Source: Devosia aurantiaca (GTDB taxonomy: Bacteria > Pseudomonadota > Alphaproteobacteria > Rhizobiales > Devosiaceae). From it: a stretch of 64,000 bases of DNA. Positions 8,330 to 17,700 of the stretch are shown in pieces. The position numbers and the translations under genes were made by a program. The stretch is from positions 1-64,000 of the forward strand of contig NZ_JAALFG010000003.1 of the NCBI RefSeq assembly GCF_011058215.1, written 5' to 3'. Positions within the stretch are counted from its first letter, which is position 1, and each line of letters opens with the position of its first letter. The notes under the pieces are model-generated. The model saw only the letters and a program-made list of their open reading frames with translations. It ran no database searches and was not told where the DNA came from.

Positions 8330-9237
8330 ATGAAGAACAGCCAGTCTACGGACCAGCTCAAGATTTTTTGGCCGTGCTGGACTGCGGCGGCTTTCGAGCG
8401 GCGGCGCATCGGCTCGGCACGGTGCCGTCGCGAGTCAGTACCACCATATCGCGGCTCGAGGCAGACCTGGGTGTGCCGCTGCTTCTTCGCTCGACCCGAA
8501 GCGTGCGGCCCACGGAGCAGGGCCAACGCCTGGCCGACCAGATCCGCCCCTTGTTTCAGGGCATCGAGGCGGCCGTTTCTGAAGCGGCCAATTCCATGGC
8601 GACCGTGCGCGGAAAACTTTCGATCAATGTTCCGGGTGCCGTGGTTCCCGATATTTTGCCGCCGCTGATGGCCGAATACCGTCGGTTGCACCCCGAGGTC
8701 GATGTCGAGATCGTCGTCGAGAACGATCGCGTCGACATCATCGCGGCAGGGTGCGATGCCGGAATCCGGTATGGCGCGCATCTCGACAAGGACATGGTTT
8801 CCATCCTGATCGGGCCGCGCACCCAGCAGATCGCCCTGGCGGCGTCTCCCGCTTATCTTGCAGCGAATGGCATGCCTGAGGCTCCGGACGATCTCACAGG
8901 CCATGCCGGCATTCGCTACCGGCTGCCTTCCGGCACGATGCTCGCCTGGCGGCTGCGGCAGGGTGATGACGTCGTTACCGTTGAGCCGCGATCATCTCTG
9001 GTGCTCGATGTCGACGCCGGCATCGCCGGGCTTGCTTACGCCCGCGCCGGGATGGGTATCATCAGCGCCTTTCGGAACTGGTGCGAGCGTGACTTCGAGG
9101 CTGGTACGCTGGTGCCTATCCTTGAAGCGTGCTGGATGTCGCTCGATGGTCCGCGCCTTTATTATCCAAGCCGCTTCGCCGGGGCGCCGCTGCGCGCCTT
9201 CATCGACACCTGCCAGCGCGTCAGTGCGCGCGGCTGA
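8330..9237 (+). CDS. LysR family transcriptional regulator (frameshifted)
   Basis: A LysR regulator with an N-terminal winged HTH (FRAAAHRLGTVPSRVSTTISRLEADLG) and a full co-inducer domain ending at 9237. The natural start is ATG 8330 (MKNSQSTDQLKIF), but the frame breaks in a T6 run at 8364-8369; a seventh T would restore IF-LAVLDCGGF. Without it only a TTG at 8368 could start, which would cut into the HTH helix. It is likely to control the divergent NmrA-like gene. I judge the break a probable sequencing error. Confidence 0.85.
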
Positions 9238-9245
9238 CAGTCGGC

Positions 9246-9710
9246 CTACTTAGCTACGAGAGGTTTTAGAGCCTCGATGACCAGGCGATGATCTTCGACA
9301 TTGGGCAGGCCGCTGACTGAGGCGGCGCCGACGACGCCGACATTTTCGATAAAGATCGGCACGCCGCCGCCGCTGGCGGCGAAATCTTCATGCGGAAGGC
9401 GATAGCGGGCGTGAAAATCGACGCCCTGAGTCTCGCACAGGAGGCGCATGTAGAGCGAGCTATGGTGGAAGCGCAGCGCCACTTCGCGCTTGCGACGGAC
9501 CCAGTCGAGATTGTCGGGTGTCGAGCCTGGCATGAGGGCCAGGAAAACCGGGGTCGCGCCATGGGTAACCTCGATGCCGATCGGCAGCTTCTCTTCAGCC
9601 GCGCGCTTCTGGATCGCGGCGCCGATCTGCCATGCTGTCGCATAATCGAAGCTTTTGAGCGCGATGGTGGCTTCTTGGGCCAGAAGCTCTTCAAGTGTGG
9701 GCGTGGTCAC
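9246..9710 (-). CDS. UPF0303 / heme-degrading-domain (GlcG-like) protein
   Basis: About 154 residues with the UPF0303 pattern: LKSFDYATAWQIG near the start, GATPVFLALMPGSTPDNLDW in the middle, VALRFHHSS, and a C-terminal GGGVPIFIENVGVVGAASVSG like the GlcG/HbpS fold. Function in this family is not settled; members occur beside sugar and aromatic catabolic genes. I prefer the GTG at 9710, which clears the stop of the preceding SDR gene at 9730; an ATG at 9753 is the alternative and would overlap it. Last gene of the long minus-strand catabolic array. Confidence 0.75.
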   Translation of the reverse strand: MTTPTLEELLAQEATIALKSFDYATAWQIGAAIQKRAAEEKLPIGIEVTHGATPVFLALMPGSTPDNLDWVRRKREVALRFHHSSLYMRLLCETQGVDFHARYRLPHEDFAASGGGVPIFIENVGVVGAASVSGLPNVEDHRLVIEALKPLVAK

Positions 9711-9729
9711 GGGCAAGGTCCAAGGTGGG

Positions 9730-10473
9730 TCAGGTGATGGAATAGCCGCCATCGACCACAAGGGTCGATCCGGTCACGAAGGACGCGGCGGGAGAGCAAA
9801 GGAAAAGCACGGCATTGGCCACTTCCTCAGGCTGCCCCCAGCGCTTGAGCGGCGTGCGCGCGAGGATCGGCCCGGCGCGGCTCTCGTCATCGCGCAAGGG
9901 CTGGGTCAAGGGTGTGGCGATCCAGCCGGGAGCCACGGCATTGACGCGGATCGCGTCGGAAGCAAAGGCGATGGCCAGAGACTTGGTCAACTGGGCGACC
10001 CCGCCCTTGCTGGCCGAATAGGCCGGGACGAGACCGCCGCCGAAGAAGGACAGCATCGAGGCAAGATTGACGATGCTGCCCGAGCTTGCGGCGAGCAGGG
10101 GACGCGCGGCGCTGCACATGCGCATCGTGCCGTTGAGATTGACGTCAAGCACCTGCTCGAAAACGGCAGGGTCAAGTTCTTCGCCACGCCGGATCATGCC
10201 GGCGCAGTTGACGAGGATGTCGAGGCGGTCGAAGCCGGAGATGAGGCTCGCAATGGCAGCGCCATCCCGCACATCGAGCACAGACAGCGTGGCTGTGGCA
10301 AAGTCTGCGTCGTCGGCCAGGGCGTCGAGTTCGCGCTGGCTGACGCCAGTCGCCGTCACTTGCGCGCCACTTCGGAGAAAGGCGCGGCTCACTGCTGCGC
10401 CGATGCCGGATGTGCCGCCGGTCACCAGCACGCGCTTACCGAAGAACCAGTTTTGCGACCAGCCATAGTCCAT
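9730..10473 (-). CDS. SDR family oxidoreductase
   Basis: A classical short-chain dehydrogenase of ~247 residues: TGGTSGIG cofactor site, NCAG (LVNCAGMIRR), catalytic S and YxxxK (AYSASKGG), and PGWIATP after the active site. It ends DGGYSIT. Probably an NAD(P)-dependent oxidation of a sugar or polyol intermediate in the cytosol. ATG at 10473 begins a few bases after the cupin stop codon at 10478; an ATG at 10500 would overlap the cupin gene. Part of the minus-strand catabolic array. Confidence 0.88.
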   Translation of the reverse strand: MDYGWSQNWFFGKRVLVTGGTSGIGAAVSRAFLRSGAQVTATGVSQRELDALADDADFATATLSVLDVRDGAAIASLISGFDRLDILVNCAGMIRRGEELDPAVFEQVLDVNLNGTMRMCSAARPLLAASSGSIVNLASMLSFFGGGLVPAYSASKGGVAQLTKSLAIAFASDAIRVNAVAPGWIATPLTQPLRDDESRAGPILARTPLKRWGQPEEVANAVLFLCSPAASFVTGSTLVVDGGYSIT

Positions 10474-10477
10474 AACG

Positions 10478-10975
10478 TCAGCGGATGAACTGGTCGACAT
10501 AATCGGCTCCCAGCCCCACGCTCTCGTAATGGGCGCGGCACATGTCGATCTTGGTAAAGACGTCCTCGTAGCCGATATGGGCGTTTTTCTCGTCGAGATA
10601 GACCATCGAGCCGGTGATATTGAAGAAGGTAATCATTTCCTCGACATCTTCGGGCACGAGCAGGGTGTGGATTTCGCCAGGCGGCTCGAACACGTAGGAG
10701 CCGGTCTCGGCGACCCAGTCGTGCTCGCGATAGTGCCAGCGGCCCTTGATGACATAGCCATGAACGGGATTGGGATGGAGGTGCCGCGACAAGACGCCGG
10801 AGCGGCGCACGCGCAAGAGATTGCACCATTGCCCGACCAGGGTGTTGAGCATCAGTGGCCGAAACCACACGCCTTCCGCCTGCGGCACCCACACCCGTTC
10901 GTCGTCGGGGATCGCCTTGACGGCGATTTCCGGCGGGGCGAGGGGGTGGGCCGACCCGTTCATGGTCTTGTACAT
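10478..10975 (-). CDS. Cupin, 2,4'-dihydroxyacetophenone dioxygenase-like
   Basis: A 165-residue single-domain cupin. The first metal motif is visible as HLHPNPVHGYVIKGRWHY (H, H, H with the acidic ligand shifted), the second as EPPGEIHTLLV. Sequence style matches the family named after 2,4'-dihydroxyacetophenone dioxygenase, an iron-dependent ring-cleavage enzyme, but many members sit in sugar-acid loci and may be isomerases. In this setting a sugar-acid isomerase or a dioxygenase are both possible. ATG at 10975, eight bases after the stop of the RraA-like gene at 10983. Confidence 0.75.
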   Translation of the reverse strand: MYKTMNGSAHPLAPPEIAVKAIPDDERVWVPQAEGVWFRPLMLNTLVGQWCNLLRVRRSGVLSRHLHPNPVHGYVIKGRWHYREHDWVAETGSYVFEPPGEIHTLLVPEDVEEMITFFNITGSMVYLDEKNAHIGYEDVFTKIDMCRAHYESVGLGADYVDQFIR

Positions 10976-10982
10976 GGCGATC

Positions 10983-11735
10983 TCAGCCCTGTGCCGGCTG
11001 GGCCGCGCGCCAGGCCTGGTACTCGTCCTCGACCTCGGCTGTCAGCGGATAGTATTTGCGAAGGTCCGCGCCCTGCGACAGCCGATAGCGGGCGAACTCT
11101 TCCCATTCGGCATGCTTGCTGGCTTCCCGGATCAGCTCTTCGGCCATGGCGACGGGAACGACGACGACGCCATCATCATCGGCGACGATGATGTCGCCCG
11201 GCATGACCAATGCGCCGCCGCAGGCGACCGGCACATTGACGGCAAAGGGGATGAGGTTGGTCTGGGCATGGTAGTTGGGCGTCACGCCCTTGACCCAGAT
11301 GCCGAGATCAAGCTCGGCCGCCTTGGCGGAGTCGCGGATGCAGCCATCGACGACGACGCCGGCGCCACCACGCCCGGCCAGATAGGTCAGCATCATCTCG
11401 CCAAAAATGCCGCTGCCCATGTCGCCGCGGGCATCGACCACGACCATGTCGCCGGCCTGGGCCGGGTAGAGCACATGGCGATGCAGCTGGCGTTCGGGGT
11501 TTTCATATTCGTTGGAGCCGTAAAGGTCCTCGCGCTTGGGCATCATCTGCAGGGTCAGCGCAGGGCCGGCCACGGAGCGGCCGGTCTTGAGCGGACGCGG
11601 CCCATGGATCTGCGCGTCGCGAATGCCCATGAGGCTGAGTTCGCTGCTGGCGGTGGCGGTGCCGATGATGGCCAGGGCATCGCAATGGGCGCGTGGGGGA
11701 CGGCTGATGTCGCGGATGTCGGAGGGAGATTGCAC
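10983..11735 (-). CDS. RraA-like / 4-hydroxy-4-methyl-2-oxoglutarate aldolase-type protein
   Basis: About 250 residues of the RraA/HMG-aldolase fold: GPALTLQM, a GDMVVVDARGD strand, the central GGAGVVVDGCIRDS with Arg and Asp used by the aldolases, and PGDIIVADDDGVVVVP near the end. Class II pyruvate aldolases of this group cleave 4-hydroxy-2-oxo acids to pyruvate, a sensible end step after a sugar-acid dehydratase. GTG at 11735 is the first start after the stop of the upstream SDR gene at 11770; an ATG further upstream would lie inside that gene. Confidence 0.8.
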   Translation of the reverse strand: MQSPSDIRDISRPPRAHCDALAIIGTATASSELSLMGIRDAQIHGPRPLKTGRSVAGPALTLQMMPKREDLYGSNEYENPERQLHRHVLYPAQAGDMVVVDARGDMGSGIFGEMMLTYLAGRGGAGVVVDGCIRDSAKAAELDLGIWVKGVTPNYHAQTNLIPFAVNVPVACGGALVMPGDIIVADDDGVVVVPVAMAEELIREASKHAEWEEFARYRLSQGADLRKYYPLTAEVEDEYQAWRAAQPAQG

Positions 11736-11769
11736 GAGGAGGGGCCTTTCAAAAGAGAGGAAAAAGGGC

Positions 11770-12525
11770 TCAGACCCAGCCGCCATCGGCGATGTAGTTC
11801 TGTGCGGTTATGGCGCTCGCATCCTCGGAAGCGAGAAACAGGGTCAGCTTGGCGATGTCGTCGGGATAGATGCGGCGCTTGAGCGATTGGCGCGCATTGC
11901 GTTCGGCATCGGCCTCGGGTGTCAGCCAGAGTTCGAGCTGGCGCTTGGTGATGATCCAGCCCGGCGTGACGGCATTGACCCGGATATTGTCGGGGCCAAA
12001 ATCGCGGGCCAGCGAGCGCACCATGCCGATTACGGCGGCTTTGGAGGCGGTGTAGATGGGCATGCCGCCAAAGCCGGCCATCCACGAGATCGAACTCATG
12101 CAGATGATGGCGCCGCCACCGGCCGCTTTCATGTCGGGCAGCACGGCCTGGCTGGCAAAGAACTGGTGGCGCAGATTGACGGCGATGCGGTCGTCGAAAT
12201 AGTCGGGCGTTACTTCAGGCGCCGGGTGGCGCTCGTCGTGGGCGGCATTGTTGACGAGGACACCGATCGTCCCAAGCGCTTGGCGGATGGTTTCGATGCC
12301 GGACTGCAGCGCCTGGACGTCGCGCAAGTCGAGATGCTCGAAATAGACGGTCTTGCCCGCTGCGGTCAGCTCCTCGGCGAGGGCCGAACCGGCCGCGTCG
12401 TCGATATCGACAAAGCCGACACGCGCGTCCTGGTTGGCGAAGCCGCGCACGATGGCTTCGCCGATGCCGCTGGCGCCGCCCGTGACCAGCACCACTTTGC
12501 CTGCCAGATCTGGATAGATGGCCAC
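11770..12525 (-). CDS. SDR family oxidoreductase, aldose-dehydrogenase-like
   Basis: A 251-residue classical SDR with TGGASGIG, NNAA (VLVNNAAHDERHP), catalytic Ser in SSISWMAG, YTASKAA (YxxxK) and TPGWIITKRQLELWLT. The NNAAHDERH and the WLT C-terminal stretch resemble bacterial L-arabinose/D-galactose 1-dehydrogenases that open the oxidative, non-phosphorylating sugar pathways. It would feed the enolase-superfamily dehydratase encoded upstream in the same array. ATG at 12525, ten bases after the MalK-like gene. Confidence 0.85.
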   Translation of the reverse strand: MAIYPDLAGKVVLVTGGASGIGEAIVRGFANQDARVGFVDIDDAAGSALAEELTAAGKTVYFEHLDLRDVQALQSGIETIRQALGTIGVLVNNAAHDERHPAPEVTPDYFDDRIAVNLRHQFFASQAVLPDMKAAGGGAIICMSSISWMAGFGGMPIYTASKAAVIGMVRSLARDFGPDNIRVNAVTPGWIITKRQLELWLTPEADAERNARQSLKRRIYPDDIAKLTLFLASEDASAITAQNYIADGGWV

Positions 12526-12536
12526 GCGCCCCGCTC

Positions 12537-13601
12537 CTACTGGGTCCGGCTTATGCGCAAGCCGGTCTTGCCATCGAAGAGGTGAATGCGCTGCGGATCG
12601 AGCGTCACATGCAGCATTTCACCTGGCTGGGCGGTGACGCGCTCGCGGAAGACGCCGACGACGTCATGGCCGCCAAGCCGCATCGCCACCTGGGTTTCCG
12701 AGCCTGTTGGTTCGACAGTGATGATTTCAGCGCCGATGCCATTGGGATCGATGACGAAATGCTCCGGGCGAATGCCCAGCGTTACGAGCTCGCCCTCGAT
12801 GTTGGATGGCGCAAAGGGCAGGGGGATCGTAGTGCCGTCGGCGGCATGGAAAGCTCCGCCCGAAAGCTTGCCGCCCAAGAGATTCATGGAGGGTGAGCCG
12901 ATAAACGCGGCGACAAAGAGGTTGTTCGGGAAGTCGTAGAGTTCTAGCGGCGTTCCGATCTGCTCGACGATGCCGTCATGCATGACCACGATCCGGTCCG
13001 CCATGGTCATGGCCTCGATCTGGTCGTGGGTCACATAGACGGTGGTGGTCTTGAGGCGCTGGTGGTTCTGCTTGATTTCGGAACGCATCTGCACGCGGAG
13101 CTTGGCGTCGAGATTGGACAGCGGTTCGTCGAAAAGGAAGACCTTTGGGTCACGCACCATGGCTCGGCCCATGGCGACGCGCTGGCGCTGGCCGCCCGAC
13201 AATTGGCGCGGATAGCGATCGAGATAGGGCTTGAGGCTGAGCATGTCGGCAGCGACGGACACGCGGCGCTGGATCTCGTCCTTGGGGGCGCGGCCAAGCT
13301 TGAGCGAGAAGCCCATGTTCTGGGCGACCGTCATGTGCGGATAGAGCGCATAGCTTTGGAACACCATGGCGATGTCGCGTTCCTTGGGATGGAGCGCGTT
13401 GACGACGCGGCCGTCGATCGCGACTTCACCGCCGCTGATCTCCTCGAGGCCTGCCAACATGCGCAGCAGGGTGGACTTGCCGCAGCCCGACGGGCCGACC
13501 AGCACCACGAACTCGCCATCGGCTATGTCGATCGAGACGCCATGGAGGATCTCGACCGCGCCATAAGACTTGCGGACATCGCGAATTGAAACCGAACCCA
13601 T
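12537..13601 (-). CDS. Sugar ABC transporter ATP-binding protein (MalK/UgpC type)
   Basis: A 354-residue ATPase subunit: Walker [11 protein letters not shown]-loop [14 protein letters not shown], signature [17 protein letters not shown], Walker [14 protein letters not shown]-loop [10 protein letters not shown], followed by the C-terminal TOBE/OB regulatory domain ending [12 protein letters not shown]. It powers the importer formed with the permeases at 14463-15314 and 15311-16170 and the binding protein at 16237-17450. The AKR gene is inserted between this gene and the permeases. Confidence 0.93.
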   Translation of the reverse strand: MGSVSIRDVRKSYGAVEILHGVSIDIADGEFVVLVGPSGCGKSTLLRMLAGLEEISGGEVAIDGRVVNALHPKERDIAMVFQSYALYPHMTVAQNMGFSLKLGRAPKDEIQRRVSVAADMLSLKPYLDRYPRQLSGGQRQRVAMGRAMVRDPKVFLFDEPLSNLDAKLRVQMRSEIKQNHQRLKTTTVYVTHDQIEAMTMADRIVVMHDGIVEQIGTPLELYDFPNNLFVAAFIGSPSMNLLGGKLSGGAFHAADGTTIPLPFAPSNIEGELVTLGIRPEHFVIDPNGIGAEIITVEPTGSETQVAMRLGGHDVVGVFRERVTAQPGEMLHVTLDPQRIHLFDGKTGLRISRTQ

Positions 13602-13623
13602 CTGAATTTCCTTTCGAATGCCG

Positions 13624-14438
13624 TCAGTCGTCCCAGCGCGGGGACTTGGCCGGATTGATGTGGCGATAACCGCGATCGATGCCGCGGATGGCGTGCATGT
13701 GCGCTTCGGAAAGCGTCACACCGGTCGCTCTGAAATTGTTCTCGAGATTTTGCGGCTGCTCGAGGCGGGAATGACGATGTGTCCCTCTGCCATGAGGAAG
13801 GCGAGCGCCACCGCGCCGGGCGTCGTATCCAACTCCCTGGCAATTGCCTTGAGTGTCTCGTCCTCGGCCACCTGGCCCTTGACCAGGGGTTGGTAGGCCG
13901 TGAGCTGAAGCCCGGCCGAGCGTGCATAGTCCCGCAGGGTCGGCACCTGCAGCCAGGGGTGAATTTCGACCTGGTTGGTGGCAAGCGATCCGGGGCCGAG
14001 CAGCTTTGCGGCGCGCTCAAGGTGGGCAATAGTGAAGTTGGAGACGCCGATCAGCCGGGCATGGCCATCGTCCTGCGCCCGCTTGAGCGCTTCCATATAG
14101 GTTTCGAAAGCGACGACCTCTTCCGGCACCGGCCAGTGGATCAGCAGGAGGTCCACCTGATCGACGCCGATCGTCTCGAGGCTCTTGCGAACGCTGGGCA
14201 TGAAGTCGGTCGCGGACAGATTGGTATCGGCCACCTTGGTGGTGATGAAGACGTCGTCGCGGTTGAGCCCCGAATTGCGGAACGCCGCGCCCAGGGTGCG
14301 CTCGGTGTCATAGCTCTGCGCCGTGTCGAGGTGGCGATAGCCCACGTCGAGGGCGGTTTCGATGGCAGCAATGCCGTCATCGCCGGTGCGGCCGAAAGTG
14401 CCGAGGCCAAGCTGGGGGATGGGAGAATGAGAAGCCAT
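13624..14438 (-). CDS. Aldo/keto reductase (frameshifted near C-terminus)
   Basis: An AKR of ~270 residues with LGLGTFG, DTAQSY (catalytic Asp and Tyr), LLLIHWPVP (His) and IGVSNFTI. After residue ~229 the frame is lost: one A is missing from an A4 run (minus strand; 13748-13751), after which the true ending continues as [20 protein letters not shown] and stops at 13624 with KSPRWDD. Uninterrupted, it would be a normal 2,5-diketo-gluconate-reductase-like enzyme. Probably reduces a sugar or keto acid in the catabolic pathway of this array. I judge the break an assembly error. Confidence 0.85.
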
Positions 14439-14462
14439 ATGACTGGTCCTTCGAATGCGGGC

Positions 14463-15314
14463 TCAGCCCTTGGTGGCGCCAGCCGTCATGCCGCCGACAA
14501 ACAGACGCTGCATGGACAAGAAGAGGATGGCGATCGGGAGCGTCATCACCACGGAGGCGGCCATGACGGCGCCCCAGTCGGTGTTGAACTCGGTGGAGAA
14601 TTCGGCGAGCCCGATCGGCAGGGTCTTGACCGAACTGTCGGTGGCAAAGACCAGCGCGAAGATGAACTCGTTCCAGGTGGTGACGAAGGCATAAACCAGA
14701 ACCGAAATCAGCCCGGGGATCGAGAGCGGCAGGGTGATGCGGAAGAGAACGCCGAGGCGGCTCGCGCCATCGATGATGGCGGCCTCTTCGAGCTCGACCG
14801 GAATGGCGCGGAAATAGCTGGTCAGCATCCAGACCGAGAGGGGCAGGGTGATGATCATGTAGACCAGGATCAGGCCCCAATAGGTGTTGACGAGGCCGAG
14901 CACGCGCAGCGTTACAAAGAGCGGCACGATGATCGCGGCGGTGGGCAGCAACTGCCCGACCAGAACAAAAGACTGCAGCAGCGGCTTGCCTTTGAAGTCG
15001 AAGCGGGCAAAGCCGTAGGAGGCGAAGATGGCAAGGATCATTGCAAGGAAGGTCGAGCCCAGCGAGATCACGACGCTATTGAGGAAGTAGCGTGGAATGT
15101 TGCTCTCGAAGAGCACCGTATAATAATTGTCCAGCGTCGGCATGCTGGGCCACCAGATCGGTGGGATGGTATAGAGCTCGCGCAGCGTCTTGATAGATGA
15201 AAGACCCATCCACCAGAACGGAAAGAGGCATACCAGCACGAGCACGGCGGAGCCGATGATGATCAGCGGGACCGGCAGGCCGGTACGCTTGAGCTTAACC
15301 GTGGCGTCGCTCAT
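14463..15314 (-). CDS. Sugar ABC transporter permease (MalG type)
   Basis: A 283-residue inner-membrane protein with about six hydrophobic segments and the EAA loop EEAAIIDGASRLGVLFRITLP, which docks to the ATPase. A long periplasmic start with LYTIPPIWWPSMPTLDNYYTV is typical of MalG-type permeases. It overlaps the MalF-type gene by four bases (ATGA at 15311-15314), so the two permeases are translationally coupled. Confidence 0.93.
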   Translation of the reverse strand: MSDATVKLKRTGLPVPLIIIGSAVLVLVCLFPFWWMGLSSIKTLRELYTIPPIWWPSMPTLDNYYTVLFESNIPRYFLNSVVISLGSTFLAMILAIFASYGFARFDFKGKPLLQSFVLVGQLLPTAAIIVPLFVTLRVLGLVNTYWGLILVYMIITLPLSVWMLTSYFRAIPVELEEAAIIDGASRLGVLFRITLPLSIPGLISVLVYAFVTTWNEFIFALVFATDSSVKTLPIGLAEFSTEFNTDWGAVMAASVVMTLPIAILFLSMQRLFVGGMTAGATKG

Positions 15315-16170
15315 TTGGCAGCTCCGGGATTGGCCGCTGTGGTGCGGATGTAGATAAAGACCACGGTGATCGCGACCGCAAAGAACATCACGGACAGCGC
15401 CGCGGCCTGGTTGAACTGCACGCTTTCAAAGGCCGTGCGGAAGATCTGGATCGGGGTGATCAGAGTGCGGTTGGCCGGCCCGCCGCGGGTTATGGCGTAG
15501 ATAATGGTGATATGGTTGAGCGCCCAGATAACCAGCAACAGCGTCACCGCGATGATCACCGGCCGCACCTGGGGCAGCATGACGTACCAGACCTCTTCCC
15601 AGAAGCTAGCGCCGTCGATGCGCGCGGCTTCGTAGAGGTCGTTGGGGATCGACTGCAGTCCAGCGAGCACCATGATGGCGACGAAAGGAAACATCTTCCA
15701 GACGTTGATGGCGATCATCACCGGCATGACGGTGGTGCCATTGGTGAGCCAGCCGACCGGTTCGGCGATGAGGCCGGGGGCGGTCAGCATGTAGTTGATG
15801 ATGCCGAACTCGGTATGCAGCATCCAAGCCCAAGTGGTGGCGGCCACGATGCCTGGCACGACCCAGGGGATCAGCGTTACCGAGCGAACCAGGGCGCGGC
15901 CACGAAAGTTCTGGTTGAGCAGGATGGCGGTCAAAACGCCCAGGATCACCTGGAAAAAGATCGAGCCGGCAACCCACCAGAGCGTATTAAAAAGGCGGTC
16001 GGCGTGGCGCGGGCGGCGAGGATAGTGCGGAAATTTTCGAGGCCGACATAATTGCCTTGGTTATCGGTGACGCTGAGCAGACCGGTATAGGCTATGGGGT
16101 AGGCGATCAGCAGGCCCAGCACCAAGAGGGCGGGCAAGACGAAGAGATAGCCAGTCGATTTTCTGTGCAT
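15311..16170 (-). CDS. Sugar ABC transporter permease (MalF type, frameshifted)
   Basis: The partner permease of ~285 residues: N-terminal TM (GYLFVLPALLVLGLLIAYPI), SVTDNQGNYVGLENF periplasmic segment, then the EAA loop EAARIDGASFWEEVWYVMLP. The frame breaks in an A5 run at 15989-15993 (T5 in coding sense); a sixth base restores AFFNTLWWVAGSIFFQVILGV and one continuous protein. Start at ATG 16170 (MHRKSTGY), preceded by an intergenic hairpin after the binding-protein gene. Confidence 0.88.
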
Positions 16171-16197
16171 CACATTCACCGGGCAGGAAGAAAAGCA

Positions 16198-16221
16198 CTC
16201 CGGCTGCCGAGGCAGCCGGAG
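16198..16221 (-). promoter_or_regulatory. Strong intergenic hairpin between binding-protein and permease genes
   Basis: CTCCGGCTGCC (16198-16208) and GGCAGCCGGAG (16211-16221) are perfect 11-base inverted arms around GA. No T-run follows. Such stems behind a solute-binding-protein gene usually protect its mRNA from 3' decay and cut read-through, giving more binding protein than permease. Confidence 0.8.
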
Positions 16222-16236
16222 ACCAGGAGCAAGGCT

Positions 16237-17450
16237 TTAGAGCAGGGCTTCGATTTCGGCGGCAGCGCCGTCCATGGCCGTCTGCGCGTCTTCGTCGCCG
16301 AGCAGGATACGCTGGACGCCGTCGAAATAGGCCTGGGTGATCTGCACCCAGTTCGGGTTCGCCGGAACCGGGCGGCCGAAGGGCAGCATCTGCTTGTAGA
16401 CCTGGAGGATCGGATCGTCGAAGCGCTCGAGTTCCATGCCGCTGACGCGTGCCGGGAAGGTGTCGGTCAGATAGCCCTGGTTTTCGGCCTCGGCGAGGAA
16501 GCTGACCAAAACCTTGGCTTCATCGGGGTTCTTGGCGTCGCTCGGGATGACGAAGCTCCAGCCACCCAGAACGGCAGCGGTTTCCTTGCCTTCCGGATGC
16601 GGAATGGTCATCACGCCGATGTCGATGTTGGGGTTTTCGGTCTTGATCGAATTCACGTCGAACTGGCCGGCCTGATACATCGAGACGGTTTCGGCAATGA
16701 ACAGGCGGCGATTGGCGGTGCCGTCGTTCTCGAGCGTCGAGGATGGCGAGAGGCCGTTCTTGTAGAAATTTGTATAGAACTCGACCGCAGCGACGGTTTC
16801 GGGGCTATTGACCAGAACTTCGGTGCCATCGTCGGAGAGGATGCCGCCGCCATTCATCCACATGAAGGGCATGGAGCGGAAAATGGTGTTGCCGACTTCA
16901 CCACCACCGGTGATGGCAAAGCCGGAGCGGCCGTCCTTGGTGAGGGCTTCGGCCGCCGCGATCAGCTCATCCCAGGTCTGGGGCGGGTTTTCGGGGTCGA
17001 GACCGGCTTCGGTGAAATGGGCCTTGTTATAGATCACGGCCAGGAGTCGATGCGGTAGGGAATGCCGAAGAGCTGGTCGTTGACGGTGACATAGTCGAGC
17101 GAGGCCGGAACGTAGTCCTCGCGATCCTGCAGCACGTCGTCGAGCGGCAAGACGAGATTGTTCTGGGCATATCCGTTCACCCAGCCATGCTGGACGTCGA
17201 TGATGTCGGGGGCAGCACCGGACTGCAGCGCCGTCAACACGCGCTGCGGCAGGCCATCGGTGGTGGTGATCTGCAGGTTGACGGTGATGTCGGGATTGGT
17301 TTCCTGGAACTTGGTCACCAGCTCGCGGGCGCGGGCTTCGTTGAAATTGGGCGTCCACCACACGACTTCGCCGGCAAAGGCCATGCCGCTGGACAAGGCG
17401 AGGGCCGAAACGGCACCCACGAGCCCGGTCTTGATCAAAAGCGTCTTCAT
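16237..17450 (-). CDS. Extracellular solute-binding protein, sugar ABC importer (frameshifted)
   Basis: A ~404-residue periplasmic protein with a Sec signal peptide (MKTLLIKTGLVGAVSALALS ending AFA) and a family 1 solute-binding fold: VVWWTPNFNEARARELVTKF, GAAPDIIDVQHGWV, GIPYRIDS, later TWDELIAAAEALTKDG. The frame is lost at 17043-17044 where CCC is reduced to CC in the coding sense; restoring it joins GIPYRIDS to LAVIYNKAHF. ATG at 17450 follows GGGAGGAAGT. It is first of the importer genes and has its own 250-bp upstream region with a candidate IclR operator. Confidence 0.9.
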
Positions 17451-17624
17451 ACTTCCTCCCATGGCGACCGAAGCGGTCGCGGTTGCTGTGCCGATGACCC
17501 ATCGGCTGAAAAAGACTCGTCGGGCTGGATGCGTGTCGCCGAGCGCGCCCGATTGGGCAAAGCCGCCAGCAACCTGGAACTCCTCCATCCGACAGCGGAC
17601 CTTGTTTTCAGTCCAGTTCATATT

Positions 17625-17641
17625 TGAATTCTGTCAGTTCT
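17625..17641. promoter_or_regulatory. Candidate IclR operator upstream of the importer operon
   Basis: TGAATT-N5-AGTTCT is a near copy of the perfect dyad TGAACT-N5-AGTTCA in front of the IclR gene at 21780. It lies in the 250-bp gap between the amidohydrolase end and the binding-protein start. Assignment to the IclR protein is inferred from the shared motif. Confidence 0.5.
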
Positions 17642-17700
17642 ATTATGCACTTTGGCGCAGATTGGCTTGGCTTGTCAATCACCAGACTGAAACTGCGCGG

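Noticed and set aside
8364..8369. Programmed slippage on the T6 run of the LysR gene
   Set aside because: The run is short for transcriptional slippage, and the same one-base loss appears in many unrelated genes here, so sequencing error explains it better.
7609..9253. Long antisense frames over the NmrA and LysR genes
   Set aside because: They mirror GC-rich codon bias of the real genes and have no protein-like motifs; the LysR and NmrA families explain the opposite strands.
9655..12585. Long plus-strand frames opposite the SDR, cupin and RraA genes
   Set aside because: Gly/His/Arg-rich antisense frames with no domains; the minus-strand genes are unmistakable.
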